Below are positions 28,312-37,568 of a stretch of 64,000 bases of DNA, in pieces. Numbering within the stretch: the stretch's first letter is position 1; each line of letters begins with the position of its first letter. The stretch is taken from contig NZ_RXNV01000001.1 in assembly GCF_003966265.1 (NCBI RefSeq), positions 124,001-188,000 of the forward strand, given 5' to 3'. The position numbers and the translations under genes were made by a program. This DNA is from Shewanella atlantica. GTDB lineage: Bacteria > Pseudomonadota > Gammaproteobacteria > Enterobacterales > Shewanellaceae. Under the pieces are notes generated by a model, which was not told the origin of the DNA, made no database searches, and was given only the letters and a program-made list of their open reading frames with translations.

Positions 28312-28600
28312 GACTTTACCTTTACAACGGACGTTGAAGGCTACCGATATTCATAACTGACGCTGAGGGCTCTACATTAACAACTGGCGCTGAGAGCTGT
28401 TTACCTTTGTAAAAGACGTTGATGACTCTCTACCTTTATAAAAAGACGTTGATGACTCTACATTAACAACTTGCGCTGAGGGCTCTCTACCTTTAAAAAA
28501 GACGCTGAAGGCTCTCTACCTTTATAAAAAGACGCTGAAGGCTCTACATTTACAACGGACGTTGAAGACTCTTTACCTATATAAAAAGACGTTGAGGACT
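28312..28600 (+). repeat. Ten degenerate 27-31 bp tandem repeats abutting the ExeA-like gene
   Basis: Ten units end at 28342, 28371, 28398, 28427, 28457, 28484, 28513, 28543, 28570 and 28600. Each contains a core like GACGYTGANGRCT after an A/T-rich part (TACCTTTATAAAAA or TACATTAACAAC). Units of 27, 29 and 30 bases recur in that order, giving an approximately 86-base higher-order period. The last unit ends three bases before the ATG of the next gene, so the array forms its leader. Confidence 0.85.
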
Positions 28601-28603
28601 CTT

Positions 28604-30133
28604 ATGTTTCAAGCGTTTTACCGACTCAATGATAATCCTTTTTCGAACAACGTTTCTTCGAAAAACCTGTTTCTCAGTGAGCATCACAGAGAGGCCCTGA
28701 CCTGCTTGAATTACGGTTTAAATGAAACCGGCGGATTCGTACTGTTAACCGGTGTGGAGGGTGCCGGCAAAACAAGCGTGGTAAACGCTTTTCTCAATAA
28801 AGTGTCGACGACACACGACGCAGCCTTGATAACTAACCCTTCAATTACCGAACTAGAGTTACTCGCAACTATATGTAATAAGCTGAATATTCCATATAGA
28901 GATGCATCCAGCGTCAAGTGCTTTACCGACCTTATCTGCCAATTTTTGCTCAATAATGATGCTCAAGGCCGTAGCACCTTGCTTATCATAGACGAAGCAC
29001 AACATCTCAGCACCTCAGTACTGGAACAACTCAGGCTACTGACAAACTTAGAGACTGACACAAAAAAATTACTCCAGTTGATTTTGGTTGGTAGACCCGA
29101 GTTAATTCAGATGTTGAAACAAGATGATCTTAGACAAGTTTCACAAAGGATCACCGCCAGGTATCACATCCCTTCGCTTTCCCAATCAGAGACCTGTGCG
29201 TATATCGAGCATCATCTAAGGGTGGCTGGCCATCACGACCCGCTGTTTGCTCCTGCAGCCTTGAAGGCAGTACATAGATACAGTGGAGGGCGGCCCTCTT
29301 TGATTAACCAGCTCTGTGAGCAAGCTTTGATGATTGGCCATGCTCAATCAAAAACCACCATAGATTCAAATATTATCTCTACTGCCGTCAGTCAAACCCC
29401 TGCAATAAAAATAAAGCCACGCGATGACCGCTCACTTTTCATTACGCTTACCGCTATGGCGGCCTCAACCATCGCGGTGTTATTGACCCTTACGCTGACA
29501 TTAACCTATAGCGTTCCAAACAAGCCAACTGACAGAGTAGAAAAAAAGGTTATGACACAAACCGCTGTGATGGCGAAACAAAATCCCCCGCAACCCTTGG
29601 CATTGGATAGAGATGTTCACTCAGAGCGGAAACAACAAGACTCCATAGCAGCGCATAACTCCCTGACTCCCCAAGCGTTATCTGATAAAGCACCAGGTTC
29701 TGTCGAGGACAATAATGGCGACACGATTAACGGTGGCGATGGGCTCTCCGAGCTGGAAGAAACGCCGTTCACCGAACCTGAAACTGAGCACGCTCTTATA
29801 GAGCTATCCCCTGAAATTGGTGCTGGTGCTAAAGCTTTATCAAACATCGACAGCAATCAATCGAACGTGCCTCTGGTCCAAGATGAACAGAACTGGTATG
29901 TACTGCAGATCTACGCCGGGCGCACCCGCCCCGATGACTTAAGCAGGTTTCGATGTGAAAACATTAATTTACTCATCAGACATCACAATGAAACCTATTA
30001 CCTCACCTCGCAACACCTAAGCTTAAAGCAGGCTAAACAGACGAAACAGTTAATGACGGACAGATGCCAAATCGATACCTGGATAAAACCCCTCCCGAAG
30101 AGCTGGCAAGCACTTGTAGCCTCTCAGAACTAG
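28604..30133 (+). CDS. ExeA/MshM-like AAA ATPase with C-terminal SPOR-like domain
   Basis: A 509-residue protein starting at ATG 28604 (MFQAFYRLNDNPFS). The N-terminal part is an ExeA/GspA-type AAA domain: Walker A GVEGAGKT at about residue 50 and Walker B LLIIDEAQHL near 130. A single membrane segment (LFITLTAMAASTIAVLLT) lies around 280-300, followed by a disordered acidic stretch. The end, WYVLQIYAG onward, resembles a SPOR domain that binds denuded septal peptidoglycan. This order recalls DamX and ExeA, yet no gspB, mshI or damX-type neighbours are present. The role is inferred to be at the cell envelope; the partner is unknown. Confidence 0.7.
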   Translation: MFQAFYRLNDNPFSNNVSSKNLFLSEHHREALTCLNYGLNETGGFVLLTGVEGAGKTSVVNAFLNKVSTTHDAALITNPSITELELLATICNKLNIPYRDASSVKCFTDLICQFLLNNDAQGRSTLLIIDEAQHLSTSVLEQLRLLTNLETDTKKLLQLILVGRPELIQMLKQDDLRQVSQRITARYHIPSLSQSETCAYIEHHLRVAGHHDPLFAPAALKAVHRYSGGRPSLINQLCEQALMIGHAQSKTTIDSNIISTAVSQTPAIKIKPRDDRSLFITLTAMAASTIAVLLTLTLTLTYSVPNKPTDRVEKKVMTQTAVMAKQNPPQPLALDRDVHSERKQQDSIAAHNSLTPQALSDKAPGSVEDNNGDTINGGDGLSELEETPFTEPETEHALIELSPEIGAGAKALSNIDSNQSNVPLVQDEQNWYVLQIYAGRTRPDDLSRFRCENINLLIRHHNETYYLTSQHLSLKQAKQTKQLMTDRCQIDTWIKPLPKSWQALVASQN

Positions 30134-30261
30134 GCATATCCCACCTATGTTTCATCGCTGATACGTGGCCGCACTGGCAACTGAGCAATGACGTTTATCA
30201 AACCGGGCTTGCGTGTTACACTCGGCCTCACTTTTTGAATACTTAATTTATTAAAACTCCT

Positions 30262-30813
30262 ATGAAACAACTGCTCGATTTTCTGCCGTTAGTGATTTTC
30301 TTTGCCGTCTATAAGTTATTCGATATCTATGCTGCCAGCGGTGCATTAATTGCCGCCACTGCCCTGCAGTTGATAGTGACCTACCTGCTTTACAAAAAAA
30401 TAGAGAAGATGCACCTCATCACCTTCGTTATGGTGACAGTTTTCGGTACCCTCACCCTTGTCTTTCATGATGATGCATTTATCAAGTGGAAAGTCACCGT
30501 CGTCTATGCCCTATTCGCCATTGCCCTTGCCGTCAGTCAACTGATCAACAAGCCAATTCTCAAGAGTATGCTTGGCAAAGAGTTAGTGGTTGAAGACAGA
30601 ATTTGGGCTCATGTCACCTGGTACTGGGTATCTTTCTTTGTTGCTTGTGCCCTGGTTAATATCTATGTGGCATTTAGTCTGCCACAAGAGGTTTGGGTCA
30701 ACTTTAAGGTCTTCGGCTTAACGGCTCTTACCTTAGTCAATACGGTTATTACCGTGATTTACCTCTATAAAAATATGCCTGAAGAACATAAGAAAGAGTT
30801 AAATAATAAGTAA
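30262..30813 (+). CDS. yciB: YciB, inner-membrane septation protein A family
   Basis: A 183-residue integral membrane protein of the YciB/IspZ family, with about five hydrophobic segments. It starts [23 protein letters not shown], the usual signature. Members are linked to cell envelope integrity and division in enterics. It is followed 58 bases later by yciI, the same pair as in E. coli. No strong Shine-Dalgarno is visible before the ATG. Confidence 0.93.
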   Translation: MKQLLDFLPLVIFFAVYKLFDIYAASGALIAATALQLIVTYLLYKKIEKMHLITFVMVTVFGTLTLVFHDDAFIKWKVTVVYALFAIALAVSQLINKPILKSMLGKELVVEDRIWAHVTWYWVSFFVACALVNIYVAFSLPQEVWVNFKVFGLTALTLVNTVITVIYLYKNMPEEHKKELNNK

Positions 30814-30871
30814 GGGTAAGCCCCTTAACATCAATAATTTCGCGCCGGAACAGATAAAAGGAACGATAACC

Positions 30872-31171
30872 ATGTGGTATATGATCTCCTCTCAAGATGT
30901 TGAGAACAGTTTAGAAAAGCGTTTAAGCGCGCGACCTGAGCATTTGGCTCGTTTGCAACTGCTTGCCGATGAAGGACGCCTTTTAGTCGCCGGGCCTCAC
31001 CCAGCTGTCGATAATGAAAATCCGGGGGAAGCTGGCTTTACCGGTTCTTTAGTCGTCGCCGATTTTGCATCACTCGAAGATGCTCAGACATGGGCCGATC
31101 AGGACCCCTATATTGCGGCTGGCGTGTATGAGAAGGTTATCGTTAAGCCATTTAAACGTGTATTGCCGTAA
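30872..31171 (+). CDS. yciI: YciI family protein
   Basis: A 99-residue protein of the YCII (muconolactone isomerase-like dimeric alpha/beta barrel) family, beginning [18 protein letters not shown]. The conserved His in AGPHP and Asp in DPY are candidate active-site residues, as in other YCII proteins; no physiological reaction is settled. AAAGGAACG precedes the start. It probably shares a transcript with yciB and perhaps xthA, 36 bases downstream. Confidence 0.9.
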   Translation: MWYMISSQDVENSLEKRLSARPEHLARLQLLADEGRLLVAGPHPAVDNENPGEAGFTGSLVVADFASLEDAQTWADQDPYIAAGVYEKVIVKPFKRVLP

Positions 31172-31207
31172 GGTGAGTTTAGGAATAGATATCAGGAACT
31201 TTGATTG

Positions 31208-32014
31208 ATGAAAATCATCTCTTTTAATATCAATGGTATTCGCGCCAGGTTACACCAACTACAGGCGCTGATTGATAGCCACCAGCCTGATGTGATCGGC
31301 TTGCAGGAAACTAAGGCCCATGACGACGTATTCCCGGTAGAAGATGTCGAAGCTATGGGTTACAAGGTGCACTATCATGGCGGCAAGGCCCATTACGGTG
31401 TCGCCATGTTATCTAAACTTGAGCCTGTAAAAGTACAAAAAGGGTTTCCAACCGACGATGATGAGGCGCAACGCCGCATGATCATGGGGACATTCACCCA
31501 GGAAAATGGTCGACCGTTGACGGTATTAAATGGCTACTTCCCTCAAGGCGATAATGTCAGCCATGAGACTAAGTACCCGGCAAAACGCAAGTTCTATAAA
31601 GATCTGATGGTGTATCTTAACGAACACCACACCCCGGATGAAGATATCGCCGTCATAGGTGACATCAACATCTCACCGGTGGATCTCGATATCGGCATCG
31701 GAGCGCCCAATGCCAAACGCTGGCTAAAAACCGGCAAGTGCAGTTTTCAACCCGAAGAGCGTGAATGGCTGAAGACATTGATGGACTGGGGTCTGGTAGA
31801 CACCTTCCGTGAACTTCACCCGGATCGCAGCGAACGCTACTCCTGGTTTGATTATCGCAGCAAAGGCTTCGTTGACAACCGTGGACTACGAATCGACGTC
31901 GTATTAGCAACTAAGTCACTGGCAGAACGTCTGGTCGAGTCCGATGTAGATTACGAGCTTAGAGGCATAGAAAAGCCTTCCGACCATGCCCCGATCTGGA
32001 GCACGTTCAAGTAA
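31208..32014 (+). CDS. xthA: Exonuclease III
   Basis: A 268-residue AP endonuclease and 3'-5' exonuclease acting in base excision repair. The signature [14 protein letters not shown] opens the protein. LQETK carries the metal-binding Glu, IGDINI the catalytic region, and SDHAPIW the terminal Asp-His. ATG at 31208 is preferred over the TTG one codon earlier, since AGGAA lies about ten bases upstream. A terminator follows. Confidence 0.94.
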   Translation: MKIISFNINGIRARLHQLQALIDSHQPDVIGLQETKAHDDVFPVEDVEAMGYKVHYHGGKAHYGVAMLSKLEPVKVQKGFPTDDDEAQRRMIMGTFTQENGRPLTVLNGYFPQGDNVSHETKYPAKRKFYKDLMVYLNEHHTPDEDIAVIGDINISPVDLDIGIGAPNAKRWLKTGKCSFQPEEREWLKTLMDWGLVDTFRELHPDRSERYSWFDYRSKGFVDNRGLRIDVVLATKSLAERLVESDVDYELRGIEKPSDHAPIWSTFK

Positions 32015-32044
32015 GAATATTTTCATACCGAATGAAACATCTGT

Positions 32045-32090
32045 GGGGGTTTATAGCCAGTTTCAATCACTGGCTATAGCCCCTCTCTTT
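32045..32090 (+). terminator. Terminator after xthA
   Basis: TATAGCCAG (32052-32060) pairs with CTGGCTATA (32070-32078), extended by GGGG/CCCC, then a T-rich run. Confidence 0.75.
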
Positions 32091-32263
32091 TATACATCCA
32101 GCCTTAATCTTATTCCCTCAAATATCAATCAACTCACTTAAAAGCAGCTGGTTAACCAACACCCCTAATCATCACCAAATATTGGGTTTCCCGCAGAAAC
32201 AGTAGCATTCAGTCACTTGATTAAAACGCCCGTTTGTTTGGGGTACTAATTTGTTATCTTGAG

Positions 32264-32358
32264 TCACTTCTCATCACTTCTCATCACTTTCAATTTAAGT
32301 GATAGTCATCATATAAAAATAGATTTTCGAGACGAACATCACAAGCAAGCGTGTTCGT
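32264..32358 (+). promoter_or_regulatory. Repeated and palindromic leader of the acyl-CoA ligase gene
   Basis: Two exact copies of TCACTTCTCA and a third partial copy run from 32264. ATCACTT (32283-32289) and AAGTGAT (32297-32303) form an inverted repeat. A second inverted repeat is ACGAACA (32332-32338) with TGTTCGT (32352-32358), about 40 bases before the ATG. These are candidate operator sites; the binding protein is unknown. Confidence 0.4.
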
Positions 32359-32400
32359 TGAGTCAAGAATAACAAGCTGATGAAGAGCTGAGAGGGAAAT

Positions 32401-34122
32401 ATGGAAGCATCTTTTTGGGATGGTAAGCGCGCTTCAGGAATTAAAGATGAAATTAATTTCAATGAATACAGCTCGGCAGTTCAGGCCATCGAGGAAGCAT
32501 TTATAAAATATGCTGACAGGCCGGCATTTACCAGCTTAGGCCATACATTAACCTTTCAAGAGATTGACGCATACAGCGCCGCTTTTGCTCATTATCTGCA
32601 AAACCATACCTCATTAATCCCGGGTGATGCCATCGCTATTCAGATGCTCAACACCTTGCAATACCCTATTGCCGTATACGGTGCGCTCAGAGCTGGCCTC
32701 AGAATCGTCAATACCAACCCCCTATATACCGAGCGGGAGATGATCCACCAGTTTAACGACTCGGGGGCAAAGGCTCTGCTCTGTATGGATATTTTTGCAA
32801 AATCGGTGGAAAATATTCAAGAACAGACGAATCTGGAGCTGGTCATGGTTGCCAGCCTTGCCGATATGCTACCCGGCGTGAAACGAGTGTTAATCAACTC
32901 GACCGTCAAACATATCAAGAAGATGGTCCCCAAATATCATCTGCCTGAAGCCATCTCTTTCAGAAAAGCACTCAAACTGTGTAAGGGTAAAGGCTTTACT
33001 CCGGCTCACCTTGCAAACCCGGATGACACCATCGTCTTACAATACACCGGCGGGACCACAGGCGTTGCAAAGAGCGCCGAGCTCACCAATGCCAACATCA
33101 TTGCCAACATGCTGCAAGCAGGCTCTGTAGTGGGTCAAACCGATGAACAAGGTAACCCTCTTATAGAAGATAATAAACAGTCGATCATGGTCGCCCCCCT
33201 GCCGCTCTACCATATTTACTCATTTACCGTACATATGATGGCGTTCTTCCGCTTAGGTGAACATAGCGTACTGATCGCCAATCCCAGAGACACTGAGACC
33301 TTTATCAAGGCGATGAAGCCATTTAAGATCACCGGACTTATGGGGCTCAACACCCTTTTTGTATCCCTGATGGAGAGTCCGAACTTTAAAGAGTTGGATT
33401 TCAGTGAACTGATTTTTACCCTATCGGGCGGAACGGCACTGATCGACGATACAGCCAACAGATGGAAAGCGATCACCGGGGTCGGTATTTCAGAGGCTTA
33501 TGGCTTAACCGAGTGTTCTCCTGCTGTATGTATGAACCCGATTAACGGCCTGGAACGACAAGGGACTGTAGGTCAGGCCCTGCAGGGAACAGCGCTGAAA
33601 TGCATTAATGCTATCGGTGAAGAAGTTGCAATAGGAGAACGAGGTGAGCTCTGTATTAAGGGGCCTCAGGTAATGAAGGGCTACTGGAATCGTCCTAAGG
33701 CAACGAGAGAGTCATTCACCGAAGACGGTGAATGGTTACTCACCGGAGATATTGCCATCATAGATGATGATGGTTATGTGAGTATTGTCGACCGCGTTAA
33801 AGATATGATCATTGTCTCGGGATTTAATGTCTTTCCAAATGAAATTGAGGCCGTTGTGGCCACCCATCCGGATGTGATCAATTGTGCAGCTATAGGTGTT
33901 CCGGATCCTAAACGTGGCGAAATCGTCAAACTCTATGTTGTGACAAACAATAACGCCAGCCTGAACGGCGATGAGATCAAGGACTTCTGCCAGGACAAAC
34001 TGACAGCTTATAAAATCCCACGCCTTTATGAATTCAGGACTGAACTACCTATGTCCCCCGTAGGTAAGATATTACGCAGAAAACTAAAGGATGAGACCGA
34101 GCCGGTTAAGATGACGGCTTAA
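32401..34122 (+). CDS. FadD-like long-chain fatty acid-CoA ligase
   Basis: A 573-residue acyl-adenylate-forming enzyme. The AMP-binding P-loop YTGGTTGVAKSAELT lies near residues 217-231, with LSGGTAL, EAYGLTE and the hinge region GDIAIIDDDGYVSIVDRVKDMI. The final catalytic Lys is in SPVGKILRRKL. It should activate fatty acids for beta-oxidation. GAGAGGG precedes the ATG. The length matches FadD, but this may be a paralogue rather than the main FadD. The fadH-type gene nearby supports fatty acid catabolism. Confidence 0.87.
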   Translation: MEASFWDGKRASGIKDEINFNEYSSAVQAIEEAFIKYADRPAFTSLGHTLTFQEIDAYSAAFAHYLQNHTSLIPGDAIAIQMLNTLQYPIAVYGALRAGLRIVNTNPLYTEREMIHQFNDSGAKALLCMDIFAKSVENIQEQTNLELVMVASLADMLPGVKRVLINSTVKHIKKMVPKYHLPEAISFRKALKLCKGKGFTPAHLANPDDTIVLQYTGGTTGVAKSAELTNANIIANMLQAGSVVGQTDEQGNPLIEDNKQSIMVAPLPLYHIYSFTVHMMAFFRLGEHSVLIANPRDTETFIKAMKPFKITGLMGLNTLFVSLMESPNFKELDFSELIFTLSGGTALIDDTANRWKAITGVGISEAYGLTECSPAVCMNPINGLERQGTVGQALQGTALKCINAIGEEVAIGERGELCIKGPQVMKGYWNRPKATRESFTEDGEWLLTGDIAIIDDDGYVSIVDRVKDMIIVSGFNVFPNEIEAVVATHPDVINCAAIGVPDPKRGEIVKLYVVTNNNASLNGDEIKDFCQDKLTAYKIPRLYEFRTELPMSPVGKILRRKLKDETEPVKMTA

Positions 34123-34137
34123 CTCATCAAACTATAA

Positions 34138-34180
34138 GACATACATCGAATGAGTCTCGGTTAATCTTTCGATGTATGTC
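34138..34180. terminator. 13-bp perfect hairpin between convergent genes
   Basis: GACATACATCGAA (34138-34150) pairs perfectly with TTCGATGTATGTC (34168-34180). The right arm lies inside the last codons of the AraC-type gene. No strong U-tract on either side. Confidence 0.5.
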
Positions 34181-35243
34181 GTGATCTGAACCCTCCCGGC
34201 GCTTCTCCGGTCCAGCGTTTAAATGCACGTTGAAAAGCGGTGGGAGAGCCAAACCCCAACAGGTAGGCTATCTCGCCTAACGTCAGTGCGGTGTCGCGCA
34301 CATAGGAGATAGACAGATCTCGGCGGGTCTCATTGAGTGTCTTTTGAAAACTTCCCCCTTCATCGACCAACTTACGCCTCACCGTCCACGGGGCCATATT
34401 AAGCTGCCCGGATACCTGCTCCAGAGTCGGTGTAGTGCCGTCAAGCAAGGGCCCGATAGCGCGGCTGACCTTCTCATGAAAACTCAAGCCTAAGCGAGCC
34501 TTCTCAAGATCTTCATCGGCTCCTCGTCTTAACAACTCAAATGTCGGCCCACTGCGATTCAAGCAGGGCCAACTCAAGGCCTGTGCATTTAACACCAGAA
34601 AATTATCAGCTTGTTCGAAGAGGACTTCGCAATTGAAATATTCGGCATATTTATCCGCATAAGCTGGCGCCGGGAACTCAAAACAGACCTTAGCAACCGC
34701 ATCTTCCCGACCACAAAGCGCTTTAATGACGCTATGCCACCCCGATAAGACCGAGTCGACGACAAAATGATTGTATTCATTATAGGGGTTGATGGAGTAA
34801 AACATTAACACGCCCTGACCATCTTCGACGCCGTAATCGCGGCACAGCTCCCGGCTCCTCCCCTGCTCCATACCGAAAGAGTGACTGACATAGAACTGAG
34901 ATTGCCCTCTGGAGTTATACTTGTTGAGCAACTCATAGGTGCTAATTTGTTCACAAGCTTGCTTCAGGTTTTGCGCCGACAATGCGAGCAGACCTGCAAT
35001 ACCTAAATTCGTCGGCGTCGTCACCTCCCCCATCACCAATCCAAACCAGGGAGCGCAGCTTTTAGTAATGCAGTCATGACCGATACGCATAAATTTTGGA
35101 ATGGTCACTCTGGCATCTGGTGAAGAGAGTGCGGCCTGATTGATGGAGTATTTAGCCAGGATATCACCGACATCAATATCCAGGTGTTCCATCGCCTTAA
35201 TCACAATTTCAATATATGAAACAGAAATATCACCTAACTTCAT
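34161..35243 (-). CDS. AraC-family regulator (OruR-like), divergent from fadH-type gene
   Basis: A 360-residue regulator. The N-terminal arabinose-binding-like sensor domain (about 15-200) includes PWFGLVMGEVTTPTNLGIAG. The AraC helix-turn-helix lies at about 260-350, with LGEIAYLLGFGSPTAFQRAFKRWTG, the conserved second helix-turn-helix and recognition region. It is transcribed divergently from a 2,4-dienoyl-CoA reductase gene across 108 bases, and convergent with the acyl-CoA ligase gene, so it likely controls fatty acid catabolism genes. The effector is unknown. Confidence 0.85.
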   Translation of the reverse strand: MKLGDISVSYIEIVIKAMEHLDIDVGDILAKYSINQAALSSPDARVTIPKFMRIGHDCITKSCAPWFGLVMGEVTTPTNLGIAGLLALSAQNLKQACEQISTYELLNKYNSRGQSQFYVSHSFGMEQGRSRELCRDYGVEDGQGVLMFYSINPYNEYNHFVVDSVLSGWHSVIKALCGREDAVAKVCFEFPAPAYADKYAEYFNCEVLFEQADNFLVLNAQALSWPCLNRSGPTFELLRRGADEDLEKARLGLSFHEKVSRAIGPLLDGTTPTLEQVSGQLNMAPWTVRRKLVDEGGSFQKTLNETRRDLSISYVRDTALTLGEIAYLLGFGSPTAFQRAFKRWTGEAPGGFRSRHTSKD

Positions 35244-35351
35244 TGGATAGCCCTATGCAAATTACAATCATCAATTTGTAACACTTGGTCATTGGCCAAT
35301 CCTATCATTCGCTCTATCTTTAACCAAACAATAATTATCAGGTATTACACG

Positions 35352-37370
35352 ATGAGCAAACCCTATCCCCATTTAATGGAGCCATTAGACTTAGGCTTTA
35401 GAACAATCAAAAACCGTGGTTTGATGGGCTCGATGCACACCAATTTAGAGGAGGCACCGGGCGGCTTTGAACGCATGGCCGCCTACTACGCCAGACGTGC
35501 AGCTGGCGGGATAGGCATGATAGTCACGGGAGGGTTTGCACCTAACGTCGAAGGTGGTGGCATGCCGAATGCGGCCATGATCGCCACCGATGAAGATATC
35601 AACAAACACAGGTTAATCACCGAGGCCGTACACAAAGAAGATGGGGTGATCTGCCTGCAGATATTGCATACCGGCCGCTACGCCTATCAGCCTCAGTTAG
35701 TCAGCTGCTCACCCATACAGGCACCGATAAATCCATTTGTACCAAAGGAGCTCGATGAAGCCGGAATTGAGAAACAGATCCAGGACTTCGTCACCTGTGC
35801 GCTGAACGCTCAGGTTGCCGGTTATGATGGCGTCGAGATAATGGGCTCAGAAGGATACTTCATTAACCAGTTTATCTGTAAGCGTACCAATCACAGAACC
35901 GATCGTTGGGGCGGCAGTTATCAAAATCGTATTCGTTTGGCATTGGAGATAGTACGAAGAACCCGAGAGGCCGTCGGCAAGGAGTTTATCATCATCTATC
36001 GTCTCTCCATGCTGGATCTGGTGGAGGATGGCAGTACATGGCAGGAAGTCGTTGAGCTGGCCAAAGGGATAGAAGCGGTCGGTGCCACCATCATTAACAC
36101 AGGCATAGGCTGGCATGAGGCCAGAGTTCCGACAATTGCAACCAGCGTCCCCCGCGGCGCCTTTGCCGAGATAACCAAGCGGATGAAGAAGGAGGTGACG
36201 ATCCCTTTATGTACCACCAACAGGATCAACACCCCCGAAGTCGCTGAAGATATTTTGGCGCAAGGTAATGCCGATATTATCTCGATGGCTCGCCCTATGT
36301 TGGCCGATCCCGATTTTATGCTAAAAGCCGGGGCGGACAGGGCCGATGAAATCAATACCTGTATCGGTTGTAATCAGGCTTGTTTAGATCATATCTTCCA
36401 GATGAAATTGGTCTCCTGCCTGGTTAACCCCCAAGCCTGTCATGAAACGAAATTGATCATCGAACCCGCCACAGAGCTCAAAACTATCGCCGTGGTGGGT
36501 GCGGGGCCAGCCGGACTCGCAGCGGCAACCACCGCCGCCAGACGTGGTCATAGCGTCACCCTCTTCGAAGCCGATGATAAAATCGGGGGACAATTCAACA
36601 TCGCCAAGCAGGTACCGGGGAAAGAGGAGTTCAGTGAAACACTAAGATATTTCCAAAAACAGATAACACTTACCGGCGTTAACCTTAAGCTCAATACAAA
36701 GGCTGAGCCGGAAAACTTAACCGGTTTCGATGAAGTGATTCTCGCAACCGGGATCACTCCTCGTCAACTGGATATCCCCGGAATCGACGACCCCAGAGTG
36801 ATGACCTACTTAGACGTATTGAAGTATAAAAGAAAAGTAGGAAAACGAGTCGCCATTATCGGGGCCGGCGGCATAGGTTTCGATGTGGGTGAGTACCTGT
36901 CCCATCAGGGGCAATCGTCGAGCCTGAATAAAGAAAGCTACATGAAAGAGTGGGGAGTCGACCTTACGGTTTCAACGCCGGGTGGTCTGATACAGCCTCA
37001 AGGTGAGCCCTCCCCCCGTGAGATATTCCTGATCCAACGTAAAAAGACAAAAGTTGGCGATGGTTTAGGTAAAAGCACAGGCTGGATCCATCGTACCGTA
37101 TTGAAAAATAAAGGGGTGAAAATGATCAAGGGTGCCCACTACGACAAAATTGATGAGCAAGGACTGCATATCACTGTCGATGGTGAGACTCAGATTTTAG
37201 CGGTAGATAATATCGTTATCTGCGCCGGACAAGACTCGCACAGAGCACTGCACTCACGCTTAATCGCCGAAAACATCGAGGTGACCCTGATAGGCGGCGC
37301 CGATATCGCATCTGAGCTTGATGCCAAACGCGCCATTAAACAAGGTACAGAGGTTGCCGCGGCACTTTAA
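35352..37370 (+). CDS. fadH: 2,4-dienoyl-CoA reductase (NADPH), FadH type
   Basis: A 672-residue iron-sulfur flavoenzyme, the same length as E. coli FadH. It reduces 2,4-dienoyl-CoA during oxidation of unsaturated fatty acids. The N-terminal TIM barrel (about 1-370) binds FMN. The 4Fe-4S cysteines are visible as CIGCNQAC plus a later Cys (C-x2-C-x3-C-x11-C). A Rossmann-type FAD motif VVGAGPAGLAAA and an NADPH-binding IIGAGGIGFDVG follow. ATG at 35352 is chosen because the protein then begins MSKPYPHLMEPLDLGF; an upstream extension is non-conserved in character. It is divergent from the AraC regulator. Confidence 0.9.
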   Translation: MSKPYPHLMEPLDLGFRTIKNRGLMGSMHTNLEEAPGGFERMAAYYARRAAGGIGMIVTGGFAPNVEGGGMPNAAMIATDEDINKHRLITEAVHKEDGVICLQILHTGRYAYQPQLVSCSPIQAPINPFVPKELDEAGIEKQIQDFVTCALNAQVAGYDGVEIMGSEGYFINQFICKRTNHRTDRWGGSYQNRIRLALEIVRRTREAVGKEFIIIYRLSMLDLVEDGSTWQEVVELAKGIEAVGATIINTGIGWHEARVPTIATSVPRGAFAEITKRMKKEVTIPLCTTNRINTPEVAEDILAQGNADIISMARPMLADPDFMLKAGADRADEINTCIGCNQACLDHIFQMKLVSCLVNPQACHETKLIIEPATELKTIAVVGAGPAGLAAATTAARRGHSVTLFEADDKIGGQFNIAKQVPGKEEFSETLRYFQKQITLTGVNLKLNTKAEPENLTGFDEVILATGITPRQLDIPGIDDPRVMTYLDVLKYKRKVGKRVAIIGAGGIGFDVGEYLSHQGQSSSLNKESYMKEWGVDLTVSTPGGLIQPQGEPSPREIFLIQRKKTKVGDGLGKSTGWIHRTVLKNKGVKMIKGAHYDKIDEQGLHITVDGETQILAVDNIVICAGQDSHRALHSRLIAENIEVTLIGGADIASELDAKRAIKQGTEVAAAL

Positions 37371-37397
37371 TACGGGCTAATCACTGTCATTCAAAAT

Positions 37398-37434
37398 AAA
37401 AAGCCCCTTGTTCACAAGAAACAAGGGGCTTTTT
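37398..37434 (+). terminator. Terminator of fadH
   Basis: A perfect 15-bp stem AAAAAGCCCCTTGTT / AACAAGGGGCTTTTT with a 7-base loop, 27 bases past the stop. Confidence 0.88.
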
Positions 37435-37472
37435 ATGTCTGGAACATTTATGCCAATTTCCCATGGGTCAAA

Positions 37473-37520
37473 GATGCTTCAAGCATCAAATGACATTTAC
37501 TCCGTCCTTGGAGGTCATAG
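37473..37520. repeat. Short hairpin pair resembling the dispersed repeats of 42-45 kb
   Basis: GATGCT-TCA-AGCATC (37473-37487) is followed by CTCC-GTCCTT-GGAG and GGTCATAGG. The style (small CC/GG hairpin followed by GGTCA) resembles the element at 45328. Similarity is loose. Confidence 0.3.
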
Positions 37521-37568
37521 GATGAAATAGGCGTTTGTACTCGCTAGACTAGTTAACAAACAGGCCGA

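Noticed and set aside
28312..28600. CRISPR array
   Set aside because: Units are contiguous and degenerate, without unique spacers between conserved repeats, so it is a tandem repeat.
30064..30246. 60-codon frame overlapping the end of the ExeA-like gene
   Set aside because: It overlaps 70 bases of a better supported gene in another frame, has no ribosome site and no recognisable sequence.
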